Notes: generated by a model from the letters alone, not told the origin. Shown: positions 26,883-35,612, numbered from the stretch's first letter. The stretch is DNA of 64,000 nt from Candidatus Bathyarchaeia archaeon (GCA_038873195.1 JAVZEV010000002.1:112572-176571); one strand, 5' to 3'. A program made the numbers and translations.

Positions 26883-27758
26883 TTGGAGAAAGTCAAAGTA
26901 GGCGTTGTTAAGTGCGGCAACATTGGCACTGCTCCTTTGCTTGAGCTTCTCTTGGACGAACTTGCAGATAGAGAAGACATCAGTGTGCGAAGTGTAACAA
27001 CAGGTTCGAAAATGGTTGCTGAAGATGTGGCAGAAGCATTGCCGAAAATTTTTGATTTCAACCCTACCTTTGTAATATTTATATCGCCAAACCCCGCCGT
27101 TCAAGGACCCACAAAAGCCAGAGAGATACTTTTAGAGAAAAGAATTCCAAGTATTTTCATATCGGATGCGCCGGGAAAACGCCTTAAAGAAGAATTTGAG
27201 AAACATGGTTTTGGCTACATTATTGTTATGGGCGACCCGCTCATTGGAGCGCGAAAAGAGTTCTTGGACCCTACTGAGATGGCGATTTTCAATTCTAATG
27301 TTATTAAAGTTCTTGCGATTACTGGCGTTTACAAGATGGTGTATCAAGAGATTGATAGAGTTATACATGGCTACAAGGCTGGAGCAACTCCGGAACTTCC
27401 ATGTTTGATTATAGACACCGAAAATATTAGGGACCAATCAGACTTTAGAAATCCCTATGCGAAAGCAAAGGCTATGGCGGCTTATGAGTTAACTAAGAAA
27501 ATAGCTGAGGTTAACACGCGGGCTTGCTTTGTAGAGAAGGAAAAAGAAAAGTATATCCCACTTGTTGCATGCGCTCATGAAATTGCTCAAGCAGCAGCTG
27601 ATTTGGCTGAAGAAGCAAGGGAAATTGAAAAGTACTCTGACACATTGGTTAGACGGCCACACGCTAAGGATGGAAAACCAAAAATCAAGGATAAATTGTT
27701 GCTGCCACCTTCCTTTGATGAGGAAATTTTTCAGAAATGGCTTAAAGGTTTTAGGTGA
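26883..27758 (+). CDS. mtd: F420-dependent methylene-tetrahydromethanopterin dehydrogenase
   Basis: Reversibly transfers hydride between methylene/methenyl-H4MPT and coenzyme F420. About 291 residues. The N-terminus EKVKVGVVKCGNIGTAPLLE is diagnostic, as are SVTTGSKMVAEDV, ISPNPAVQGPTKAREIL, SDAPGKRLKEE and MGDPLIGARKEFLDPTEMA. TTG at 26883 follows GGGTG at a good distance; a GTG nine bases earlier is the alternative. Separated by a promoter gap of about 125 bases from the next, MtdB-like gene. Confidence 0.97.
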   Translation: MEKVKVGVVKCGNIGTAPLLELLLDELADREDISVRSVTTGSKMVAEDVAEALPKIFDFNPTFVIFISPNPAVQGPTKAREILLEKRIPSIFISDAPGKRLKEEFEKHGFGYIIVMGDPLIGARKEFLDPTEMAIFNSNVIKVLAITGVYKMVYQEIDRVIHGYKAGATPELPCLIIDTENIRDQSDFRNPYAKAKAMAAYELTKKIAEVNTRACFVEKEKEKYIPLVACAHEIAQAAADLAEEAREIEKYSDTLVRRPHAKDGKPKIKDKLLLPPSFDEEIFQKWLKGFR

Positions 27759-27796
27759 TTAACAGAAAGCGTAGCCTAAGGATAGAAATTCGTTTT

Positions 27797-27837
27797 ATAT
27801 ACACTATTAGTATGTATATATGGTATTTCGACTAGGT
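27797..27837 (+). promoter_or_regulatory. AT-rich promoter region of the MtdB-like gene
   Basis: Tandem TATATA blocks (27797-27802, 27813-27825, 27836-27845 area) lie 40-85 bases before the GTG start. The longest possible frame would begin at an ATG inside this AT-rich stretch and encode an atypical hydrophobic leader; a promoter is the simpler reading. Confidence 0.45.
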
Positions 27838-27882
27838 ATATATATTTTGCACTTAACCTATACATCCAAAGGTGACAAACCC

Positions 27883-29616
27883 GTGAAATCACTTGAAATA
27901 ACTCCGTTAGAAGGAAAAACGTTAAGGGTTATAATCGTAGAAAAAGAATACAGCGAGCCTTTCTGGCTTACAGAACCACAAAACAACTGCACTCCCAAAA
28001 ACCCTCTTTCATCCGTCTTTAAACCATCAATCGCATTCACTAATTTCCTCGAAAAACTTGTTGACGAAGCAAAGCCTGACTTCGCAACAGAAGAGCTAGG
28101 GAATCGTTCTGCTGAGAAACTGAGCCAAAATAGCGCTGTTGCTCAATTGTTCCAGAAGAAAGGCATACCCTTCTCGCCGGTAGACATTGACGAAAACGCT
28201 AAGGGCTATCTCATTTCCTTAATCGAAGAAAAGAAGCAGCTCAGAGACCGCATAGTTGAAGCACTAGAATCGCTGCCATCCAAAGAAGCCAACACACGAA
28301 GCATTGAGGAAGAATATCTTATGGCTTATGGGCAATGTTTGCAACAAGAAATAGACGAAATGGAACGAGAAGCAAAGTTCTCAGTAAGGGAAAGTTGGAT
28401 TGCAATGGGCATCCTTGAGAACGCTAAGAAAATCGAAAAAGAAGAAGTTACATGTCTTCACCTGTCCAGTCCAGAGCACGTCAACGGCGTAAAAAAACTG
28501 CTTGAATCCGTAGATGTGGAAGTAGAAACAATTCAGCCCACAAAAAAATTACTTTTTTCAAACAAAAAGGCACCACCAGAAGAACTTGAAGATTTACTAA
28601 AGTCCATGCAAATTCAAATCAAACCAGCAATCAAAAAAACTGCTGAAGAAGCGCCAAAAATACTTTTTTTTCTAGACACAGACAAAAGAGCAAGCCCATT
28701 TGACATTTGCATGGCATACGATGCGGGATTCAGCGTAGTAGTACCATACGAGAACGTGACGCCAGAAGAGGCAAAAAGAATAGTGCAAGACGCCATTTTC
28801 TCCAGAGACCCAAAAGGAATCAAACACACAACATTCTTCATAGGTGGAAAAGACATGGAAAAAGCTGAAGAAGTCTTGAAAGTTGCTCGCGACTCGATGT
28901 TTCCACCTTTTGAAGCTAGCACGATAATCGACCCAGCCGGAGCCTACACAACAGCCGCCGCCATGATAGCAAAAGTCGAAGAAGCGTTAACACGTTCAAA
29001 GCTTGGAAACCTAAAGGACAAACGCTGCGCGATTTTTGGCACAGGCGCTATTGGAAGAGTTGCGGCTATTCTCTTGGCACGACTTGGATGCGATGTCAAA
29101 ATTGTAAGTCCAAACCCAGACCGCGCTGACGGAGAAGAATACGTTGCGAAGCTGGCGAGTATGCTTCAAAGCAAGTACGGCGTAACCGTGGAAGGAGTTT
29201 TCGCTCCGACATCTGCAAAGAAAGTGGAGGTTATAGAAAAATCAGACGTAATATTCTGCGTCTCCGTAGCTGGTGTTCGAATAATCAGCAAAGAAATGCT
29301 GAATGAGATTAAGCTTGCTAAAGTAATTGCTGACGTGAACGCTGTTCCACCATTAGGAGTTGAAGGAATAAAACTTGAAGACGACATGAGAGAAATAGCT
29401 CCGGGAATCTTCGGCATCGGCGCACTAACTATTGGCAGGTTGAAATACAAATTGGAACGAGAAATTCTTAAGGAAGCACGAAGAAACGGAAAAGGCACGA
29501 TTTACAATTATAATTATGCATTTCAGTTAGCAAGAAAAATCTTGAAAGGAGAAATCTCCCCTACCAAACTTGCTGTAACCCTAAGCTATCCTTCCAAAGA
29601 AAAGAAAGGCTCATAA
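27883..29616 (+). CDS. MtdB/MtdA-like methylene-H4MPT dehydrogenase fused to an unknown N-terminal domain
   Basis: 577 residues from a GTG preceded by AGGTGAC. From about residue 259 on it matches NAD(P)-dependent methylene-tetrahydromethanopterin dehydrogenases of methylotrophic bacteria: LDTDKRASPFDICMAYDAGF, DPAGAYTTAAAMIAK, and the Rossmann motif FGTGAIGRVAAI near residues 385-395. This family oxidises methylene-H4MPT with NAD(P)+. The first roughly 255 residues are not part of that family. They look like an independent alpha/beta domain with PDFATEELGNRSAEKL (about 66-81), a charged helical middle (SIEEEYLMAYGQCLQQE) and LHLSSPEHVNGVKKLL. No known domain is recognised there. The position beside mtd and ftr supports a C1 role. 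Confidence 0.82.
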   Translation: MKSLEITPLEGKTLRVIIVEKEYSEPFWLTEPQNNCTPKNPLSSVFKPSIAFTNFLEKLVDEAKPDFATEELGNRSAEKLSQNSAVAQLFQKKGIPFSPVDIDENAKGYLISLIEEKKQLRDRIVEALESLPSKEANTRSIEEEYLMAYGQCLQQEIDEMEREAKFSVRESWIAMGILENAKKIEKEEVTCLHLSSPEHVNGVKKLLESVDVEVETIQPTKKLLFSNKKAPPEELEDLLKSMQIQIKPAIKKTAEEAPKILFFLDTDKRASPFDICMAYDAGFSVVVPYENVTPEEAKRIVQDAIFSRDPKGIKHTTFFIGGKDMEKAEEVLKVARDSMFPPFEASTIIDPAGAYTTAAAMIAKVEEALTRSKLGNLKDKRCAIFGTGAIGRVAAILLARLGCDVKIVSPNPDRADGEEYVAKLASMLQSKYGVTVEGVFAPTSAKKVEVIEKSDVIFCVSVAGVRIISKEMLNEIKLAKVIADVNAVPPLGVEGIKLEDDMREIAPGIFGIGALTIGRLKYKLEREILKEARRNGKGTIYNYNYAFQLARKILKGEISPTKLAVTLSYPSKEKKGS

Positions 29617-29621
29617 TAAGC

Positions 29622-30638
29622 TCAGAAGGATGGCTTGTAAGAGCGGTTAATAGTAATTTCAGCAATATCCGCCGCAAACTCTGCTATTCTTCGAATACTA
29701 TCCCGTAAAGAACAACAAGCGCAAATAACCTCAGTGCTTTTCTCTTTCGAAAAAGCCAAAGCCGCTATGTCTTGGTCTAATTTTTCTATTTTTGCTTGAC
29801 TTTCAATGATTTCGTCAGAACACTTCACATCATTTGAAAGCAAGGCATTTACAGCTTTGTCGTATGAAGCCAATGCGTCGCAACCTGCAGCGTACATTTT
29901 CTCCAAAAGCTGATCGGAAACTTTTTTTCTTCTTCCTTCAAGCATTATAAGATGTTTAGCTATGTTAGCAGCTTGGTCTGCAACTTGTTCAATGCGGTGG
30001 ACGAGAGTTTGATAGTCGAGGCAGTCGATGGGTTCAAGGTCAAGTTGATTAGCTAATGCGGAGTCGACTGCTGCTCTGCGAAGTAGTCGCAGTAGGAAGA
30101 AGGAGAAGTGGTCAACTTCATCGTCAAGTGTGAAAACCGATTTTGCAAGTGCTGCATCTTGATTTTTTAATGCTGTGAAGGCGTCGCGGCACATGGAACT
30201 GGATATCTTGTACATTCTGTTAATTCCGGCTTGAATTGACGCTTTGGACTCATCTATTAGCGTTGCGATTTGCATCTCTTTCGTGTCAGCTTCCATGATG
30301 CGCATGTAAAGCATCTGAACTATTCCACGGATGGCTTTTTGTTGGGCTACAGTGAAAAATTTAGTTGAAACTAACTTTATTGTTGAATAGCCGTTTAAGT
30401 AACAGGCGATTATGCTGCGAATCACAAAAATATCTTTCTCATCGGGCTCAACATGAAGGGTTATTTTGCTCATTTCTCTTTCCTTTTTTGCGCCGGGAAA
30501 AACAACGAGTGAGCGGTCACGGTTTATGGCTATTGAGACGACATCTCCCTGTTTTAGTTCGTTAAGTTGTGTCCAGTGTTTTGGAAGAGAAACCACAAGT
30601 GAAGAGCGTCCGAGGGACATGATTTTTCTTTGTTCCAT
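29622..30638 (-). CDS. AbrB-domain PhoU-family regulator
   Basis: 338 residues. The N-terminal 45 residues form a SpoVT/AbrB-type DNA-binding swapped hairpin (LGRSSLVVSLPKHWTQLNELKQGD). Two PhoU-type three-helix units follow, with acidic metal-binding patches such as TLDDEVDHFSFFLLRLL and RIEQVADQAANIAKHL. Archaeal proteins of this layout are annotated as phosphate-uptake regulators. No Pst transporter genes lie nearby, so the regulated target is unknown. Converges with the MtdB-like gene, with six bases between stops. Confidence 0.88.
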   Translation of the reverse strand: MEQRKIMSLGRSSLVVSLPKHWTQLNELKQGDVVSIAINRDRSLVVFPGAKKEREMSKITLHVEPDEKDIFVIRSIIACYLNGYSTIKLVSTKFFTVAQQKAIRGIVQMLYMRIMEADTKEMQIATLIDESKASIQAGINRMYKISSSMCRDAFTALKNQDAALAKSVFTLDDEVDHFSFFLLRLLRRAAVDSALANQLDLEPIDCLDYQTLVHRIEQVADQAANIAKHLIMLEGRRKKVSDQLLEKMYAAGCDALASYDKAVNALLSNDVKCSDEIIESQAKIEKLDQDIAALAFSKEKSTEVICACCSLRDSIRRIAEFAADIAEITINRSYKPSF

Positions 30639-30786
30639 GTCTGGTTCACTTCACTGTATTAGTGTGAAGATTGAGATATATACTTTTATAGACCGTATAG
30701 CGTCGCCTGTTCCAGTATACTTGTGAATATTTTTAAATAATAACTGGCATATGTTCTCTTTAGGATGTATAGGAGAGTGAACATGT

Positions 30787-30996
30787 TTGACAGAAGTTGT
30801 TGAGAAAGGATTAAGGAAAATTGGCATAACCGTTTCCAAACCAATACTGGCTGCAATCTGCATAATATTCGGCATAATAGTCATAGCTTGGAAAGAATCT
30901 CTAAACCTCGTAGTCGGCATATTCTTCATAATCGAAGGCGTCTTACTGTTAACTGACTACTTAGAAGTCAAACGACAACAGCCGCCACCGTCATAG
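30787..30996 (+). CDS. Small two-helix membrane protein, 69 residues
   Basis: Two hydrophobic helices are visible (PILAAICIIFGIIVIAW and LVVGIFFIIEGVLLLTDYL), followed by a short basic tail ending QQPPPS. The start is TTG at 30787. A better-placed ATG at 30783, behind AGGAG, is in another frame and meets a stop after six codons, so initiation here is odd. No function is recognised. Confidence 0.55.
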   Translation: MTEVVEKGLRKIGITVSKPILAAICIIFGIIVIAWKESLNLVVGIFFIIEGVLLLTDYLEVKRQQPPPS

Positions 30997-31043
30997 TATA
31001 ACAACAACCTGATTCGATTTCTCTGATTTGCTACGCCATATCT

Positions 31044-31748
31044 TTAAGACAATGGTTGGTCAAGATGTAAGATTCTGCGTAAACCTATCAGTAAAGGAAC
31101 CCCTACAGCAAGTGTCACAACGCTTACAACTAGGTCCTCTATGTAGGAGCCCACAGCTCCTGGAATGAACCATCCATAGGCTAAAGCGTCATAAGATAAG
31201 TCAAAAAAGTTGTAAAGTCCTCCGGGGACTAGAAGAAACACGCGGGTCATAGAGTCTGCCACTGTGCTTACGAAGGCGATTAGCATTACTGATATGGGTA
31301 GCTTTTCTGTGTTTTGCCAAATCCACTTGCCAGTTTTTGAGGCTGGATAAATGAAAGCGAATGCTATCAGCAAATCTAAGATTGTCCATAATGGAAGCAT
31401 TCTTCCGTAGGGGTGGATGAAATAAGCAGCAAGCATGACTCCATAGATTATGGTTATTTCTTTCCATCTGCCTTTTGCTAATAGACCTGCTGCTAAGACA
31501 CCTATTGGTTCAGCGATAATGCCGAACATCCACCATATACTCGGTTTTATTACTCTCGCAATTGCGCTGCCAAGCAAAGCCGCTGAAAATCCTATTTTAG
31601 GTCCTAATATAATTCCTTCTATTGGCATTAAGTATATGACAAAACTTCGCCATGGCCCTTCTGGCAGAAAAAGAACAGCGTGAAGGGCAGCAAACACGGC
31701 GGTTGTTGCGACTTTTTGTGTCTTCTGCAATTTTCTATCCAGCTCCAT
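31044..31748 (-). CDS. ECF transporter S-component-like membrane protein
   Basis: 234 residues with about six hydrophobic segments. The N-terminal part TTAVFAALHAVLFLPEG followed by a helix ending in IEGIILGPKIGFSAALLGS resembles substrate-capturing S components of energy-coupling-factor vitamin transporters. No ECF ATPase or T component is adjacent, so it would share a module encoded elsewhere. The vitamin cannot be named. An alternative is an unrelated six-helix protein of the same size. Confidence 0.6.
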   Translation of the reverse strand: MELDRKLQKTQKVATTAVFAALHAVLFLPEGPWRSFVIYLMPIEGIILGPKIGFSAALLGSAIARVIKPSIWWMFGIIAEPIGVLAAGLLAKGRWKEITIIYGVMLAAYFIHPYGRMLPLWTILDLLIAFAFIYPASKTGKWIWQNTEKLPISVMLIAFVSTVADSMTRVFLLVPGGLYNFFDLSYDALAYGWFIPGAVGSYIEDLVVSVVTLAVGVPLLIGLRRILHLDQPLS

Positions 31749-31803
31749 CCAGTTTTGAATGTAGATAGCTGTTAATCGTGCGGAAAATGGATAAATTTTT
31801 TGT

Positions 31804-32478
31804 TTAGGCTCTTAAAAACAATTGTATAAGGAAAACTATCAATGCTGTGAAGGCGCCGATTGTGAGCATAACTACGCCGTAGAACCATCCATTTTCCTTT
31901 GCTATTTTTCCAAGATATATGCCAAGCAAGAAAAGAGTAACTAATGAAAGGGCTAAAGAGATGAAATAGGCGTTCCAAATGGGTATGAGTCCCATCGAAA
32001 CGAGGATGAAGGGTATCAGAGAAATGATTGCCGTTAAGGCTGGTGATAGCCCATCAATGATTGCTACATACAATGTTACGAATTTTGCGGCTTCGTAGTG
32101 TATTGGGTTGACATTGTCGTTTGTTGCTTCTTCCATCTCTTTTAAGTGGCGGTCTCTTTCTGCTTTTTCTGCCATGTAAGCTCCAAAAAAGCCAGAAAGT
32201 CCCATTGCTAAGCATGCTCCTAAACCTGCCAGCACGATTATTTCTGGTTTTGAAACTCCGGCTATTAATGAGCCTAGAACTATGCCGAAAACAGTCATGG
32301 CGCCGTCGAATCCGTTCATGACAAAGTATCTTCTGGCTATGCCGCTTGCCTTGGTTATGCGTAGGTACGCCTTAGCCTTTTCGGAAAACTTTCTAAAAGA
32401 TTTACTCAATGAGTATCTCTTCACCCTTGTAAAGGCGAAATGTAATGGCCCATGTCGGATTCGGTTTCTATTTACCAC
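31804..32478 (-). CDS. VIT1/CCC1-family iron or manganese transporter
   Basis: 224 residues. The first membrane segment carries RRYFVMNGFDGAMTVFGIVLGSL, the conserved metal-binding Asp and Gly-rich helix of vacuolar-iron-transporter-like proteins. A second conserved segment is GLSGFFGAYMAEKAERDRHLKEM, a cytosolic acidic helix bearing metal ligands. Five hydrophobic helices can be seen. The N-terminal basic stretch of about 45 residues may be partly untranslated. Together with mntP it makes two Mn/Fe-type transporters within 10 kb. Confidence 0.85.
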   Translation of the reverse strand: MVNRNRIRHGPLHFAFTRVKRYSLSKSFRKFSEKAKAYLRITKASGIARRYFVMNGFDGAMTVFGIVLGSLIAGVSKPEIIVLAGLGACLAMGLSGFFGAYMAEKAERDRHLKEMEEATNDNVNPIHYEAAKFVTLYVAIIDGLSPALTAIISLIPFILVSMGLIPIWNAYFISLALSLVTLFLLGIYLGKIAKENGWFYGVVMLTIGAFTALIVFLIQLFLRA

Positions 32479-32534
32479 AATTGTTTAATATAAAGTTTTA
32501 GAATTCTAGCTAAACTCCTAGTGAGGGATTATTG

Positions 32535-33578
32535 ATGGTGCTTGCGGAAGTTTTAGAGAAACTCTCAAATGCTTGTGGTGTTGCAGGTAGAGAAGAAGAA
32601 GTTAGAAGTTTAATGAAGAAGTTCATGAAACCCCATGTGGACGAAATCAAAGAAGACAAGCTTGGCAATGTTATTGGAATTAAAAAAGGAAAGAAAAACG
32701 CGCCAAAAGTGATGCTTGCGGGACACATGGACGAAATAGGATTACTAGTGAAAACAATTTCAAAAGAAGGTTTTCTGCAGTTCACAAAAATCGGCGGAAT
32801 AGACGACCGAATTCTACTCGGCCAAAAAGTCATAGTGTACGCGGAAAAAGGTCCATTGCACGGGATAATCGGCTCAAAACCGCCGCATATACAGAAAGAA
32901 GAAGAACGCAAGAGGGTCATAACCTGCGATGAACTGTTCATCGACATCGGAGCCGGAAGCCAAGAAGAAGCCAAAAAAATGGGCGTGAGAATCGGAGACC
33001 CAGTTGGCTTTGACATAAAATTTGCCAAAATTGGAAAAAACATCATCGTCGGCAAGGCTTTTGATGACCGTGTTGGATGTGCTGTTATGGTTGAAACGAT
33101 GGAACATTTGGAAAAAACGGAATGCACAGTGTATGCGGTTGGCACGGTACAGGAAGAGGTTGGATTGAGAGGGGCGACAACCGCTGCTTTTGGCATATGC
33201 CCAGACGTTGGCATCGCACTTGACGTAACTATTGCTGGAGATGTCCCGGGTGTAAGGGAGGTTGAGGCGCCAATAAAGCTAGGAAAAGGTCCAGCGTTAA
33301 CTGTTGCTGATTATGGATTGATTACTCATCCTAAGGTTTTGCGATTGTTAATTGATTCTGCTGAAGAAAGCAAAATTCCATATCAGCTTGAAACGGGGTT
33401 GCCTGGGTCAACTGATGCGGCACGTATTTCTTTGACCAGAGAAGGTGTGCCAAGCGGTGTTATATCGGTGCCAACGCGTTACATTCATAGTCCAGCTTCG
33501 CTTTTGAGCCTTGATGATGCTGAAAAAGCTGTGAAACTTTTGGTTGCGGCAATCAAGAAGATTCCAAAATACTTCTAA
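32535..33578 (+). CDS. M42-family metalloaminopeptidase (tetrahedral, TET type)
   Basis: 347 residues. Members form hollow dodecamers that trim peptides after the proteasome. Dinuclear metal ligands lie in LAGHMDEIGLLV, AFDDRVGCAVM, VQEEVGLRGATTA (catalytic Glu and ligand), ALDVTIAGD and RYIHSPASLL. The family-specific insertion SKPPHIQKEEERKR is present. ATG at 32535 is used, and a TTG just before it is also possible. Confidence 0.95.
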   Translation: MVLAEVLEKLSNACGVAGREEEVRSLMKKFMKPHVDEIKEDKLGNVIGIKKGKKNAPKVMLAGHMDEIGLLVKTISKEGFLQFTKIGGIDDRILLGQKVIVYAEKGPLHGIIGSKPPHIQKEEERKRVITCDELFIDIGAGSQEEAKKMGVRIGDPVGFDIKFAKIGKNIIVGKAFDDRVGCAVMVETMEHLEKTECTVYAVGTVQEEVGLRGATTAAFGICPDVGIALDVTIAGDVPGVREVEAPIKLGKGPALTVADYGLITHPKVLRLLIDSAEESKIPYQLETGLPGSTDAARISLTREGVPSGVISVPTRYIHSPASLLSLDDAEKAVKLLVAAIKKIPKYF

Positions 33579-33641
33579 CACCCTTTTTTCCTTTAAGAAT
33601 TAAGGAAACATTTGCATAGGGCAAAGTAGGTAAACGCGAAC

Positions 33642-34097
33642 ATGACTAGTAAAAGTGTGCTGGGCGAAAAGGCAGTAAAACATTTTCTGGAGGGATACAA
33701 CTGCGCTCAAAGTGTCTTGTTAACAATTTTTGAACATTGGAATATTAAGAGTGATTTGGTTCCGAAAATTGCCACGGGCTTCGGCGGTGGAATAGGAAGA
33801 TGCGGTTCCGTCTGCGGAGCATTAGCAGGCGGTGTAATGGCTATAGGCGCTAAATACGGCACAAATGAACCATCACCTGAAAAGAGGCTGAAAACCTACG
33901 AGCTCGCGAATGAATTCTACAAAAAGTTTGAAAAGCAACATGGAAGTGTACTATGCCGAGAATTAATTGGATACAACTTGTCCAATCCTAAAGAATTGAA
34001 AAAAGCTCAACAATCCAAAGTTTTTGAAAAGAAATGCGTCAATTTCGTAAGGACAGTAGTAGAAACCTTGATTGAGCTTGATGCGCACGCAGAATGA
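33642..34097 (+). CDS. C_GCAxxG_C_C-family redox/metal protein
   Basis: 151 residues. Matches the small family named for its cysteine pattern: GYNCAQSVL near residue 25, GFGGGIGRCGSVCGALAGGVMA around 47-68 and two further Cys (VLCRELIGYNL; KKCVNFV). The conserved cysteines suggest a metal or cofactor site, but the biochemical role of the family is not known. It precedes the ion-channel gene by 88 bases. Confidence 0.88.
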   Translation: MTSKSVLGEKAVKHFLEGYNCAQSVLLTIFEHWNIKSDLVPKIATGFGGGIGRCGSVCGALAGGVMAIGAKYGTNEPSPEKRLKTYELANEFYKKFEKQHGSVLCRELIGYNLSNPKELKKAQQSKVFEKKCVNFVRTVVETLIELDAHAE

Positions 34098-34185
34098 TTT
34101 TGGATGAAGCTTGTTTTGCTGGGAAAATTTTATATTTAGAATCAGGTAAGGAACAGAATCCGCATCAATTACGGAGGTGTCTTAC

Positions 34186-35124
34186 ATGAAGATTAAATGG
34201 TTAACATTATCATTCCTAATAATATTATGTGGTTTGACACTTTTCACTGTAAATGGTAAATCTAATGCATCTGCAGAAAGCCCCGCAACAGTTGATGTTG
34301 GAATCTGGCTTGTTAACGTTGAGAAGGTTGATTTATCCGCAAACAGTTACAAACTGGACTTCTATTTGTGGTTTAGATTTAACTCATCCGAAATAAGCGC
34401 AGACAATGTGGCAAATTTTGAATTTGTCAACGGCGCCCCTTCAATGTACGTGGTCAGCAGAGAAGAAGGTTATTTAGAATACCGCGTTAGAGGAGACTTC
34501 ATTAAAACATTTGATTTTAGGCAATACCCTTTCGAAACTCACAAACTGGTTGTGGAATTAGAACACAAAAATCTTGATGTTTCTAGTTTAGTTTTCAGAG
34601 AAGACCCAACGTCAAAAATTGATGAAACGGTAAACGTGGCTGGCTGGTCTGTCGGCGATTTTGAAACAGCTGTTGTGGAGCATTCTTATGGGGAAGAAAC
34701 ATATTCACGTTTTGTCTTTAGCATTACTTTAGGACGACCAATACTCTCTGCATTTGTTAAAAGTGTTTTACCAATAACCGTTATAACTACCATATCTTTG
34801 CTTGCCTTTTTCATATCGCCACAGAATTTCTCTCAAAGAATAGGTTTAGGTGTTACCACGCTTCTTTCTGCTACAGCCTTCCATCTTTCGCTTTTAAGCG
34901 GTATTCCGCCAACTGGATATCTTACTTTAGCGGACAGAATTATGCTGTCCGTTTACATAATTTTTCTCTACAACCTTTCTGCTTCGGTTTACATTATGCG
35001 TCTTGTAGATGCAAAGAAAACAGAGGAAGCCACAAAATTCAACGCAAAGGCGCTTAAAACTCTACCAATCCTAATAATCATCCTCGTAGTAATTCAAGCG
35101 GTTGCCACCCTTCTAGCTTTCTAA
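34186..35124 (+). CDS. Pentameric ligand-gated ion channel (Cys-loop superfamily, prokaryotic)
   Basis: 312 residues with a signal peptide (KIKWLTLSFLIILCGLTLFT), an extracellular beta-sandwich and four membrane helices. The region VDVGIWLVNVEKVDL leads into LDFYLWFRF, the first strands. FDFRQYPFETHKLVVEL is the hallmark loop equivalent to DFRRYPFDSQTL of the Gloeobacter channel GLIC, and VAGWSVGDFE parallels its TGWDIESF. M1 is around VLPITVITTISLLAFFISP. The pore helix M2 follows as QRIGLGVTTLLSATAFHLSL, then PPTGYLTLADR and M3. M4 is the C-terminal helix. The two Cys of animal receptors are absent, as in all prokaryotic members. GGAGG six to nine bases before ATG supports this start. Confidence 0.9.
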   Translation: MKIKWLTLSFLIILCGLTLFTVNGKSNASAESPATVDVGIWLVNVEKVDLSANSYKLDFYLWFRFNSSEISADNVANFEFVNGAPSMYVVSREEGYLEYRVRGDFIKTFDFRQYPFETHKLVVELEHKNLDVSSLVFREDPTSKIDETVNVAGWSVGDFETAVVEHSYGEETYSRFVFSITLGRPILSAFVKSVLPITVITTISLLAFFISPQNFSQRIGLGVTTLLSATAFHLSLLSGIPPTGYLTLADRIMLSVYIIFLYNLSASVYIMRLVDAKKTEEATKFNAKALKTLPILIIILVVIQAVATLLAF

Positions 35125-35174
35125 AACAAATGATTTTAAAACCAAGAGACCCTATTATCCACTTGGCTGAAGCT

Positions 35175-35612
35175 ATGAGGGCTAAGAAACGCTTTGAATT
35201 CTTGGAGCACACGGCAGACGCTTACATTGTTGCTTACGGAAAAGATTTGATAGAAGCTTTTGAAAATGCCGCGCTTGCAATGTTTGAAGTCATGACAAAC
35301 GTGGAAAAAGTCAATCCGCAGATTGAAGATTACGTTGAAGTTTCAGCAGAAGACGAGTATGCACTTCTCTACAGTTGGCTTGAAGCTTTACTCATAAAAT
35401 TCGAAACAAACGAAAATCTCTATTCAAAATTCAAAATTTTAGAATACAGTAAAACTTCAAGTGGTTTTCAATTAAAAGCAAAAATCTGGGGAGAAAAATA
35501 CAATCCACAAAAACATCCACAAAAAGTCGGCGTCAAAGCAGTCACATACCACCGAATGGAAATCATCAAAACACCAAACAAAACCACGTTACGATTCATC
35601 CTTGATATATAA
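35175..35612 (+). CDS. Archease (RtcB activator)
   Basis: Metal-binding cofactor that speeds guanylylation of the RNA ligase RtcB. About 145 residues from MRAKKRFEFLEHTADAYIVAYG, the diagnostic N-terminus in which the His and Asp bind metal. LYSWLEALLIKFETNENLYS and VGVKAVTYHRMEI near the C-terminus complete the family pattern; the last residues LRFILDI include the terminal Asp ligand. An ATG 45 bases upstream is possible. rtcB lies 2.3 kb downstream on the same strand. Confidence 0.92.
   Translation: MRAKKRFEFLEHTADAYIVAYGKDLIEAFENAALAMFEVMTNVEKVNPQIEDYVEVSAEDEYALLYSWLEALLIKFETNENLYSKFKILEYSKTSSGFQLKAKIWGEKYNPQKHPQKVGVKAVTYHRMEIIKTPNKTTLRFILDI

Noticed and set aside
27820..27882. Longer start of the MtdB-like gene at ATG 27820
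   Set aside because: It falls within tandem TATATA blocks, whereas GTG 27883 has AGGTGA at the right distance.
30214..30224. Further copy of the TAACAGA motif
   Set aside because: It lies inside the PhoU-family coding sequence and is best explained by codons, not as a member of the intergenic set.
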